From VBDM01 sp049802235 (lineage in GTDB: Bacteria; Pseudomonadota; Gammaproteobacteria; Burkholderiales; SG8-39), in the NCBI GenBank assembly GCA_049802235.1, contig JBARMB010000103.1, forward strand, positions 1 to 7,837: a stretch of DNA of 7,837 nt, written 5' to 3'. Below are positions 1-4,857 of this stretch, piece after piece. Within the stretch, counting starts at the first letter, position 1, and each line of letters starts with the position of its first letter. The position numbers were made by a program, and so were the translations under genes. The notes beneath the pieces were generated by a model, which saw only the letters and a program-made list of their open reading frames with translations, searched no databases and had not been told where the DNA came from.

Positions 1-117
1 GTGCGCAGGCAGTCCGATCTGGAACTGCCCGGCGCCGGCGACCGCGACCTGGTCGTGCTTGCGACGGCCAAACTCGGTGCGACGCGCTTGATCGATAACA
101 CGGAAGTTTCGATATAA
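1..117 (+). CDS. panC: Pantoate--beta-alanine ligase, C-terminal end (partial)
   Basis: The first 38 codons to the TAA at 115-117 read as a protein tail ending in TRLIDNTEVSI, preceded by RDLVVLATAKLGA. This matches the conserved end of pantothenate synthetase (PanC), where a final strand of the form 'RLIDN-hydrophobic' is typical. PanC condenses pantoate with beta-alanine using ATP in the cytoplasm, the last step of pantothenate (CoA precursor) synthesis. Only the tail is present, so the ATP-binding and catalytic motifs cannot be checked. The gene begins left of the window. The identification rests on a short stretch recognised from memory of the family. Confidence 0.8.
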   Translation: MRRQSDLELPGAGDRDLVVLATAKLGATRLIDNTEVSI

Positions 118-121
118 AATC

Positions 122-148
122 GCGGCTCCGGGCGAACATCCGAGCCGC
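122..148 (+). terminator. Hairpin just after panC, weak terminator or mRNA 3' structure
   Basis: GCGGCTC at 122-128 pairs perfectly with GAGCCGC at 142-148 around a 13-base loop, starting 5 bases after the panC stop. No T-tract follows, so it is not a standard intrinsic terminator. It may stabilise the panC mRNA end or attenuate read-through into the next gene, whose start is 20 bases downstream. Confidence 0.35.
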
Positions 149-167
149 TAACCGAGGGGAATTTGAA

Positions 168-644
168 ATGTCCAAGAACTGGATCTGGGTCGTCAAATAC
201 CTGGTGGTCATCGCCGTGGCGCTGGTTCTCGGCGCGGTGCTCGGCAATCTCGGGCTGTTCAAGAGCGCAACGCTCGGCACACCGAAACTCACCGCCGCTT
301 CCCTGGCGCAATTTTTCGCCAATGCCGGAGCGCTGACGCTATTGTGGCTGCTCGGCCTGCGGCTTGCGCACCAGTTGCGAGACAGCGGCGGCAGCGCGGC
401 GAACCTGAGCAGGATCGTGCTGTCGCTGGTAACGCTGATCGTCACCGCCAGCGCCTACGTGGTGCTGTTGCTGTTCTTCAATCCTTTTATTTCCAGAGAC
501 CTGAAGCCGTTCATCGACTGGGCGTTCATTCTCGGCACGCTCGCCGCGGCGATCTGGCTGGTGTGGGCGCTGTTCACCGATTCCGAGGCGTTGATGGAAG
601 CGATCGGCAGGGCCGCTTCCGACAGGAAAAAATCCAAATCCTGA
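168..644 (+). CDS. Four-helix inner-membrane protein of unknown function
   Basis: I do not recognise this 158-residue protein as a named family. It shows four clear hydrophobic segments at about residues 10-30, 45-66, 83-104 and 117-137. Short polar links separate them, and the basic C-terminal tail (SDRKKSKS) is probably cytoplasmic. There is no cleavable signal peptide, no cysteine or histidine cluster and no obvious catalytic motif. The ATG at 168 is supported by a purine-rich GAGGGGAA about 7 bases upstream. It lies 50 bp downstream of panC on the same strand and may be co-transcribed with it, although a hairpin sits between them. The next gene converges on it. Small membrane proteins of this shape are often accessory or structural, but no function can be assigned. 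Confidence 0.85.
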   Translation: MSKNWIWVVKYLVVIAVALVLGAVLGNLGLFKSATLGTPKLTAASLAQFFANAGALTLLWLLGLRLAHQLRDSGGSAANLSRIVLSLVTLIVTASAYVVLLLFFNPFISRDLKPFIDWAFILGTLAAAIWLVWALFTDSEALMEAIGRAASDRKKSKS

Positions 645-706
645 AAAAACCGCCGGCGCGGCTGCCCGGAAAAACCGCGATACTGGCAAGCGCCGGGAAA
701 CCGCGC
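644..706 (-). terminator. Putative terminator of the 78-residue gene (minus strand)
   Basis: On the minus strand, bases 706-693 (GCGCGGTTTCCCGG) can pair with 669-656 (CCGGGCAGCCGCGC) with two mismatches. Six bases later comes a run of six T (plus-strand A run at 644-649). The loop is long (about 23 bases), so this is only a plausible intrinsic terminator for the gene at 733-969. The A run overlaps the stop codon of the convergent membrane-protein gene. Confidence 0.4.
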
Positions 707-732
707 TTACAGGGACACTTACGAGGGCGTAT

Positions 733-969
733 TTACGAGGGATAAGGCTCCAGCATCAGGTTTTCGATCGAACAGCCGAGCGCCTTGGCCATCTTTTCCA
801 TGTTCTCGTCGTTGACTGCGACCGGCTGGAACTCGGCGGAGCTGCCCTTGGCGTCGATGAAGGCCTTGGCGGCGCCTTCCGAGCTCCAGACCACAACCGG
901 GTCGGGCGACACGCCGGAAACCTGGACGCAGATCGGAACGCCGTCTGACTTGTACACAATCGCAAACAT
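733..969 (-). CDS. Small conserved-looking protein of unknown function (78 aa)
   Basis: The start chosen is the ATG at 969, because a perfect GAGGAGG Shine-Dalgarno (minus strand, 982-976) sits 6 bases before it. An in-frame ATG at 984 lies upstream of that site and is less likely. The product begins MFAIVYKSDGVPICVQVSG and ends in an acidic, proline-containing tail. It has no signal peptide or membrane segment and two cysteines (residues 14 and 66), so it is probably a compact cytosolic alpha/beta domain. I do not recognise the family. It lies 195 bp downstream of the hemerythrin gene on the same strand, so it may share regulation or have its own promoter. The strong ribosome site makes it very likely to be a real gene. 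Confidence 0.75.
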   Translation of the reverse strand: MFAIVYKSDGVPICVQVSGVSPDPVVVWSSEGAAKAFIDAKGSSAEFQPVAVNDENMEKMAKALGCSIENLMLEPYPS

Positions 970-1048
970 GACCAGCCTCCTCATGCGCCAACAAGCGACT
1001 GGGGCGGTGGCGCGCTGATAACCCGCTCACCCTTTATCCTGACACAAC

Positions 1049-1060
1049 CCTCCCGGGAGG
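1049..1060. other. 12-bp perfect palindrome upstream of the 78-residue gene
   Basis: CCTCCCGGGAGG is fully self-complementary and lies 80-91 bp upstream of the start at 969, within the 195-bp gap behind the hemerythrin gene. It could be an operator for a dimeric regulator. In GC-rich DNA such palindromes also occur by chance. The rest of the gap (970-1164) holds another short GC palindrome near 1148-1157 (TCCCCGGGGA) and no convincing open frame. Confidence 0.25.
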
Positions 1061-1164
1061 CATTACTTTAACCCATGTTCCGCGAGGCATCCAGTATCCT
1101 GCAGCAGGCCGATGGCAATAATGCCGCAATGACCTGGTGCGAGCGCTCCCCGGGGAACCGGCGA

Positions 1165-1743
1165 CTAGGAAGGACCGACTCCGATCGGCGGCGGGGCGAG
1201 ATTGACGATGCGGGTAAACAGCTTCTGGAAGTCCCGGGTGTCGCGCTCGGTTGCAAGCGGATCGCGATTGTCCTCGAAAGCGCGGTCCATTGCCGCCCAG
1301 TCATCGGCGGTGAGGAGCTTCTCGGCAAGCGGTATCACTTCGTCTTCTTCCTTGCGCATGTGATCCCAGTAACCGTGCACGAATTGCTCGACGGCTGCGG
1401 CAAAGGCGGGAAATTCCCTGTCGCCGCCTTCCTCGTAGCGCACCAGGTATTGCTCGAGTTGCCTGAGCGCCTGCTCGCCGCCGGCGTGTTCCTTCTCCAG
1501 TGCCTCGATCAGGGCGTTCGTCCCGGCGCCGCGCTTGCGCATGGCGCTGAAGAGATAACGGTCTTCCTTGGGATGGTGCATGCGTTCCGAGAACGTATCG
1601 AGGTAATACAGCATCGCCCGGAACACATGCAGATCGACTTTGGCGTTGCGCGTGCGCACTTCGCGGATCAGGTATTCCATGCCGTGCAGTATGGCTGCGA
1701 TCGAGCGGTGCTCCTCGCGGATAATGCTCAGAACCTTGCGCAT
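1165..1743 (-). CDS. Hemerythrin-domain protein
   Basis: This 192-residue cytoplasmic protein is an HHE/hemerythrin-like four-helix bundle expected to bind a non-heme di-iron centre. Candidate ligands in order are H12 (EEHRS), H56/H57 and E60 (MHHPKED), H86 and E90 (EKEHAGGE), and H128 with E132/E133 (DHMRKEED). The order matches the H-HxxxE-HxxxE-HxxxE pattern of the family. Such proteins bind O2 or NO, or serve in iron-sulfur repair, and the specific role cannot be told from sequence. Residues after about 145 form an extra C-terminal segment ending in a proline-rich APPPIGVGPS tail. The ATG at 1743 is preceded by purine-rich GGGAGACGGAG. The gene is divergent from the alcohol dehydrogenase, with an FNR/Dnr-type box about 83 bp upstream of its start, which suggests control by low oxygen or NO. 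Confidence 0.9.
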   Translation of the reverse strand: MRKVLSIIREEHRSIAAILHGMEYLIREVRTRNAKVDLHVFRAMLYYLDTFSERMHHPKEDRYLFSAMRKRGAGTNALIEALEKEHAGGEQALRQLEQYLVRYEEGGDREFPAFAAAVEQFVHGYWDHMRKEEDEVIPLAEKLLTADDWAAMDRAFEDNRDPLATERDTRDFQKLFTRIVNLAPPPIGVGPS

Positions 1744-1798
1744 CTCCGTCTCCCGTTGGTCGAAGTTCGATCAGCCGGCGCAAGCTTTTACGCAATCG

Positions 1799-1804
1799 AT
1801 GCTA
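1799..1804 (-). promoter_or_regulatory. Candidate -10 element for the hemerythrin gene
   Basis: TAGCAT on the minus strand (4 of 6 matches to TATAAT) begins 28.5 bp from the centre of the FNR-type box at 1826-1839. This is close to the spacing of class II FNR/Dnr-activated promoters, where the activator replaces the -35 element. The implied transcript starts near 1792, about 49 bases before the ATG. Confidence 0.35.
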
Positions 1805-1825
1805 CGCCCGGCCCGCGGGGGCGAC

Positions 1826-1839
1826 TTGATCCACGTCAA
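1826..1839. promoter_or_regulatory. FNR/Dnr/ANR-type binding site
   Basis: TTGATCCACGTCAA matches the consensus TTGAT-N4-ATCAA at 9 of 10 fixed positions (GTCAA for ATCAA in the right half). It lies in the 137-bp divergent region between the hemerythrin gene and the alcohol dehydrogenase gene. The Crp/Fnr regulator encoded at 3856-4545 carries the E..SR recognition-helix residues known from FNR to read this half-site, so it is a candidate ligand, as would be a genomic FNR elsewhere. Confidence 0.75.
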
Positions 1840-1860
1840 ACCGCCTTTGGCAGCGGATTT

Positions 1861-1866
1861 TACACT
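1861..1866 (+). promoter_or_regulatory. Candidate -10 element for the alcohol dehydrogenase gene
   Basis: TACACT (4 of 6 matches to TATAAT) begins 28.5 bp from the centre of the FNR-type box, the same distance as the minus-strand hexamer on the other side. The predicted start of transcription would be near 1873, leaving a leader of only about 8 bases before the ATG at 1881. Confidence 0.35.
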
Positions 1867-1880
1867 GTGCGCCCGATGAT

Positions 1881-2867
1881 ATGCGCTTGATGCAACTCCA
1901 GCAGCCGGGCAAACCGCTCCAGCTCGTGAGCGGCGAAATCCGCCGGCCCGGACCGGGTCAGGTCCTGGTGCGGGTGTCCGCCTGCGGAGTATGCCGCACC
2001 GATCTGCACATCGTCGACGGCGAGCTGCCCGCGCTCGGCCACCCGGTCGTCCCGGGCCATGAGGTGGTCGGCACGGTGGTCGAAACGGGAGCGGGAGCGG
2101 ATCGGTTCGCCACGGGTCAGCGCGTCGGCATTGCGTGGCTGGGATGGACCTGCGGTCGCTGCCGCTATTGCAGCAGCGGCCGCGAAAACCTCTGCGACGA
2201 TGCGCGCTTCACCGGTTATCACCTCGACGGCGGCTACGCGGAATACGCGCTCGCCGACGGCCGCTACTGCTTCGCGCTGCCGCGAGGCTACGGCGACGCG
2301 GAGGCCGCGCCGCTGCTGTGCGCGGGACTGATCGGCTACCGGTCGCTCGCGATGGCCGGCGACGCCGGGCGCATCGGCATCTACGGTTTCGGCGCGGCCG
2401 CACACATCGTGGCGCAGGTTGCGCGTCATCAGGGCCGCAAGGTTTTCGCCTTCACCCGTCCCGGCGATGCGCAGGCGCAGCGCTTTGCGCTCGAGCTCGG
2501 CTCGGTCTGGGCAGGCGATTCGACCAGGCCACCTCCCGAACCGCTCGATGCGGCAATCCTGTTCGCGCCGGTCGGCGCGCTGGTTCCCGCCGCCCTGCGC
2601 GCCGTCGTCAAGGGCGGCACGGTGGTATGCGCCGGAATCCACATGAGCGAGATCCCGGCGTTTCCCTACAAAATACTTTGGGGCGAGCGGCGCATCGTCT
2701 CGGTGGCGAACCTCACCCGCCGGGACGGCGAGGATTTCCTCGCGCTCGCGCCGAAGGTGCCGGTAAAGACGTCGGTCGAAACGTTTCCGCTCGATGCCGC
2801 CAACGAAGCGCTTGCGCGCCTGCGCGAAGGCCGCATCAGCGGCGCCGCGGTGCTGGTGATGCAGTGA
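1881..2867 (+). CDS. Zinc-dependent alcohol dehydrogenase, CAD2/AdhA-like
   Basis: This 328-residue medium-chain dehydrogenase is expected to oxidise or reduce alcohol/aldehyde pairs with a nicotinamide cofactor in the cytoplasm. Catalytic zinc ligands are visible as C38 (ACGVCRTDLH), H60-E61 (PGHE) and C147 (PLLCAG). The structural zinc lobe is complete with C91, C94, C97 and C105. The Rossmann motif is GFGAAAH (169-175), and the second strand ends in FAFTR, without the acidic residue typical of strict NAD use. Cofactor preference is therefore open. Length and the YGFGAAAH signature fit the CAD2-type 'zinc-binding alcohol dehydrogenase family protein'. The start at 1881 fits the family's usual N-terminus, but no Shine-Dalgarno is visible; ATG 1890 (M4) is an alternative. 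An FNR/Dnr box 42 bp upstream suggests anaerobic induction. The natural substrate is unknown. Confidence 0.9.
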   Translation: MRLMQLQQPGKPLQLVSGEIRRPGPGQVLVRVSACGVCRTDLHIVDGELPALGHPVVPGHEVVGTVVETGAGADRFATGQRVGIAWLGWTCGRCRYCSSGRENLCDDARFTGYHLDGGYAEYALADGRYCFALPRGYGDAEAAPLLCAGLIGYRSLAMAGDAGRIGIYGFGAAAHIVAQVARHQGRKVFAFTRPGDAQAQRFALELGSVWAGDSTRPPPEPLDAAILFAPVGALVPAALRAVVKGGTVVCAGIHMSEIPAFPYKILWGERRIVSVANLTRRDGEDFLALAPKVPVKTSVETFPLDAANEALARLREGRISGAAVLVMQ

Positions 2868-2870
2868 GAC

Positions 2871-3305
2871 TCAGACGTGCGATCTGACCCAGCGCACCAG
2901 GCCGCCCGAATCCATCGCGCCGGACTGCCGCGCGATTTCCTTTCCATTCCTGAACGCGATCAGGGTCGGGATGCTGCGGATGCCGTAGCGCGCGGCGATG
3001 GATTGCTCACCCTCGGTATTGAGCTTCGCCAGGCGGGCGTAGGGCTCGAGCTCCGCCGTCGCGCGCTCGAAATGCGGCGCCATCGTGCGGCAGGGTCCGC
3101 ACCACGGCGCCCAGAAATCCACGATCACCGGAATGTCGTTTGCCGCGACATGGCGCTCGAAGCCGGCGCCGTCGAGCTCGACCGGATGGCCGCTGAAAAG
3201 CGGCTGCCCGCATTTGCCGCATTTGGCGCCGTCGCCAAGACGCTCCGCCGGGACACGGTTGCCGGTGCGGCAGCCGGGACAGACAATATGCACTGGATTG
3301 GACAC
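2871..3305 (-). CDS. trxC: Thioredoxin 2 with N-terminal zinc finger
   Basis: This 144-residue cytoplasmic thioredoxin reduces protein disulfides. The N-terminal zinc ribbon uses C9/C12 (CPGC) and C29/C32 (CGKC), the feature that separates TrxC from TrxA. The thioredoxin fold follows with the active site WCGPC (C68 and C71) and the cis-proline loop SIPT (P112). Length and domain order match TrxC of proteobacteria. Translation starts at a GTG (3305) with AGGGAA about 5 bases upstream; no in-frame ATG is better placed. The gene converges on the alcohol dehydrogenase with only 3 bp between the two stop codons, so no separate terminator fits between them. It is divergent from the SirB-family gene. 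TrxC is oxidative-stress-linked in other bacteria (OxyR in Escherichia coli); no such site was identified here. Confidence 0.95.
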   Translation of the reverse strand: MSNPVHIVCPGCRTGNRVPAERLGDGAKCGKCGQPLFSGHPVELDGAGFERHVAANDIPVIVDFWAPWCGPCRTMAPHFERATAELEPYARLAKLNTEGEQSIAARYGIRSIPTLIAFRNGKEIARQSGAMDSGGLVRWVRSHV

Positions 3306-3333
3306 GCTGATTCCCTGAATTTACCGGATTTGA

Positions 3334-3364
3334 TTTATATGGGAACCCAAGGTCTCCGTTTCAA
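3334..3364 (-). promoter_or_regulatory. Candidate sigma-70 promoter for trxC
   Basis: On the minus strand, TTGAAA (3364-3359, 5 of 6 to TTGACA) and TATAAA (3339-3334, 5 of 6 to TATAAT) stand 19 bp apart, slightly longer than ideal. The local sequence is notably AT-rich compared with its surroundings. The transcript would start near 3327, about 22 bases before the GTG start, with room for the AGGGAA ribosome site. Confidence 0.5.
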
Positions 3365-3396
3365 GCGCCACCTTCCCCTTTCACCAGCGGCAATGC

Positions 3397-3789
3397 ATGG
3401 ACTTCGCCGCCCTTAAAGCAATCCACGTCGCCGCCGCGGCGATCTCCTACACGCTGTTTTTCGTGCGCGGTATCTGGATGCTCGCCGGCTCGCCGCTGCT
3501 GGCACGGCGCTGGGTCAGGGTGGTCCCGCATGTCAACGACACCGTGCTGCTCGCCGCGGCAATCTGGATGACGATTCTCCTGCACCAATACCCCGGCACG
3601 CACGGCTGGCTCACCGCCAAGGTCGCCGGCCTCATCGCCTATATCGGGCTCGGCATGGTGGCGTTGCGGCACGGCCGGACCCGGGGCGTGCGGCTCGCGG
3701 CGTGGATCGCGGCGCAGCTCGTCTTCGCCTATATCGTCGCCGTGGCGCTCACCCACGATCCATTGCCGTTCCGGGCCGCCTTCCGCTAG
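3397..3789 (+). CDS. SirB-family (SirB2-like) inner-membrane protein
   Basis: This 130-residue protein has four predicted membrane helices at about residues 6-29, 44-63, 73-90 and 100-119. The segment 24-52, containing RGIWML, GSPLL, RRWVRVVPH and NDTVLL, is the signature of the SirB family (Pfam SirB). The name comes from a Salmonella locus linked to invasion-gene expression, but the biochemical role of the family is not established and a virulence role should not be assumed. H45, N47 and D48 in the conserved loop and K75 in helix three (WLTAK) are the most family-like polar residues. The ATG at 3397 has no clear Shine-Dalgarno. The gene is 66 bp upstream of the Crp/Fnr regulator on the same strand and may form a two-gene unit with it. 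Confidence 0.85.
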   Translation: MDFAALKAIHVAAAAISYTLFFVRGIWMLAGSPLLARRWVRVVPHVNDTVLLAAAIWMTILLHQYPGTHGWLTAKVAGLIAYIGLGMVALRHGRTRGVRLAAWIAAQLVFAYIVAVALTHDPLPFRAAFR

Positions 3790-3855
3790 ACTGCGCGTGC
3801 CCCGGACGTAATCCGGATCCAATGGCGCCGGCCACGCGGCTGCACCCTCGACACC

Positions 3856-4545
3856 ATGAGCACCCCGATCAAGATCCAGTCCTTTCTCGCCAACGTGCCG
3901 CTGTTCAAGGAGCTGGCTCCGGACGAGATCGACCGCATCGCCGCCCTGACCCGGGAAGTGCGCGCGCCACGCTCCGAGATCCTGTTTCACCGCGGCGAGG
4001 AGGCGAAGGGTTTTCACGTCATCGTCTTCGGCCAGGTCAAGCTCGCGTTCATTTCGGCGCGCGGCGACGAGAAGGTGGTCGACATCCTCGGTCCGGGGCA
4101 GAGTTTCGGCGAAGCGGTGATGTTCATGGAGCGGCCGCACGTGGTGACGGCGCAGGCGCTCACGGATTCGCTGCTGCTGCACGTCCAGCGCGAGGCGGTG
4201 TTCGACGAGCTGGAGCGCGATCCGCGCTTCGCGCGGCGCATGATCGCCGGCCTGTCGCGCCGGCTGCATCACCTGATAGGCGACCTGGAGGCCTACTCGA
4301 TGCACTCGGGCACGCAGCGCGTGATCGGCTATCTCCTGCACGATTGCAGCCCGTCGGCGGCGCAGGACGGCGGCATCGAGGTCACGCTTCCCACCGCCAA
4401 GGGCGTAGTGGCTTCGCGGCTCAACCTCACCCAGGAGCACTTCTCGCGCATCCTGCACGAGCTGGCCGCAGAAGGCCTGATCGAAGTCCATGGCCGCGGC
4501 GTGCACATCCACGATGTCGACCGGCTGCGCGGCTTCGATCCCTGA
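3856..4545 (+). CDS. Crp/Fnr-family regulator, Dnr-like (likely NO- or redox-responsive)
   Basis: This 229-residue regulator has an N-terminal cyclic-nucleotide-type beta-barrel (about 15-120), a dimerisation helix (125-155) and a C-terminal winged helix (about 155-225). The barrel contains GQVKLAF, DILGPGQSFGEAVMFM and TAQAL, wording very like Dnr regulators of denitrification. There is no N-terminal cysteine cluster and only one cysteine (C164), so it cannot carry the FNR 4Fe-4S cluster; Dnr proteins use heme to sense NO. In the recognition helix, E194, S197 and R198 (TQEHFSRIL) correspond to the E..SR triad that reads TTGAT half-sites in FNR. It is thus a candidate binder of the box at 1826-1839. 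The ATG at 3856 lacks a clear Shine-Dalgarno. It converges on the oxidase-like operon. Whether it is a true Dnr or another FNR-like branch is not settled by sequence alone. Confidence 0.85.
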   Translation: MSTPIKIQSFLANVPLFKELAPDEIDRIAALTREVRAPRSEILFHRGEEAKGFHVIVFGQVKLAFISARGDEKVVDILGPGQSFGEAVMFMERPHVVTAQALTDSLLLHVQREAVFDELERDPRFARRMIAGLSRRLHHLIGDLEAYSMHSGTQRVIGYLLHDCSPSAAQDGGIEVTLPTAKGVVASRLNLTQEHFSRILHELAAEGLIEVHGRGVHIHDVDRLRGFDP

Positions 4546-4556
4546 GAGACGGTTAC

Positions 4557-4581
4557 AAAATGAGGGGACACATCCCCTCAT
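4557..4581 (-). terminator. Intrinsic terminator of the minus-strand operon
   Basis: TGAGGGGA (4561-4568) and TCCCCTCA (4573-4580) form a perfect 8-bp stem, extended to 9 by A4560-T4581, around a four-base loop. On the minus strand it is followed at once by TTTT (plus-strand AAAA 4557-4560), the form of an intrinsic terminator for the operon that ends at 4633. On the plus strand the same hairpin follows the regulator stop by 15 bases but has no T-tract. Confidence 0.65.
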
Positions 4582-4596
4582 GCTCCCCTAAGCCGG

Positions 4597-4624
4597 GTCC
4601 GTTTCAAGCAATCTTGAAACGGAC
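4597..4624. repeat. 12-bp perfect inverted repeat in the convergent gap
   Basis: GTCCGTTTCAAG (4597-4608) and CTTGAAACGGAC (4613-4624) pair perfectly around a CAAT loop. It stands 16 bases from the neighbouring hairpin, between the convergent regulator and DUF2249 genes. It could act as a second termination or mRNA-stabilising structure. Alternatively, with the first hairpin, it could be one copy of a dispersed REP-like palindromic unit. The gap 4546-4632 holds no open frame. Confidence 0.7.
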
Positions 4625-4632
4625 TCTGAGCC

Positions 4633-4857
4633 TCAGCCCGGCGCGCTTTTTTCGCGGATCAGGATCTCGATCCGGCCGTCGTCGAACCGGGTCGCGTTCC
4701 AGGAATAGCCGTTGCGCTCGAGCACGCGGTAGAGCGGGACCGGCTCGCGATCGAGGATGAGGAGAATCTCGCCTCCCGGTTCGAGCCCGGACAATGCCTC
4801 CATCACCCGCTCGAAGGGCTCCGGCGGCTCGAGGTTGCGGGCGTCGATGCGTATCAC
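4633..4857 (-). CDS. DUF2249 small protein
   Basis: This 74-residue protein matches DUF2249 over its whole length: IDARNLEPPEPFERV (4-18), the central GGEILLILDREPVPLY (28-43), NGY (49-51) and a C-terminal strand after DDG (59-61). The family has a TusA/SirA-like fold but here has no cysteine, so it cannot carry sulfur as TusA does. DUF2249 domains often occur beside or fused to hemerythrin domains and near NO- or denitrification-related genes; their activity is unknown. The start is a GTG at 4857 overlapping the upstream stop as GTGA, with AGGAG 8 bases before it, so it is translationally coupled to the CtaA-like gene. The frame stays open far upstream, but that part overlaps the CtaA-like gene and reads as arginine-rich shadow. 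It is the last gene of the operon. Confidence 0.9.
   Translation of the reverse strand: MIRIDARNLEPPEPFERVMEALSGLEPGGEILLILDREPVPLYRVLERNGYSWNATRFDDGRIEILIREKSAPG

Noticed and set aside
719..741. Direct repeat TTACGAGGG at 719-727 and 733-741
   Set aside because: Two 9-base copies 14 bp apart, one overlapping a stop codon. There is no further periodicity and no link to a known element.
3361..4581. 406-codon minus-strand open frame opposite sirB and the Crp/Fnr gene
   Set aside because: The plus-strand products are clear family members. The minus-strand translation has no recognisable domain.
3355..4609. Exact 12-mer TCCGTTTCAAGC at 3355-3366 and 4598-4609
   Set aside because: One or two 12-mer repeats are expected by chance in a window this size. 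The first copy lacks the inverted arm seen at the second.
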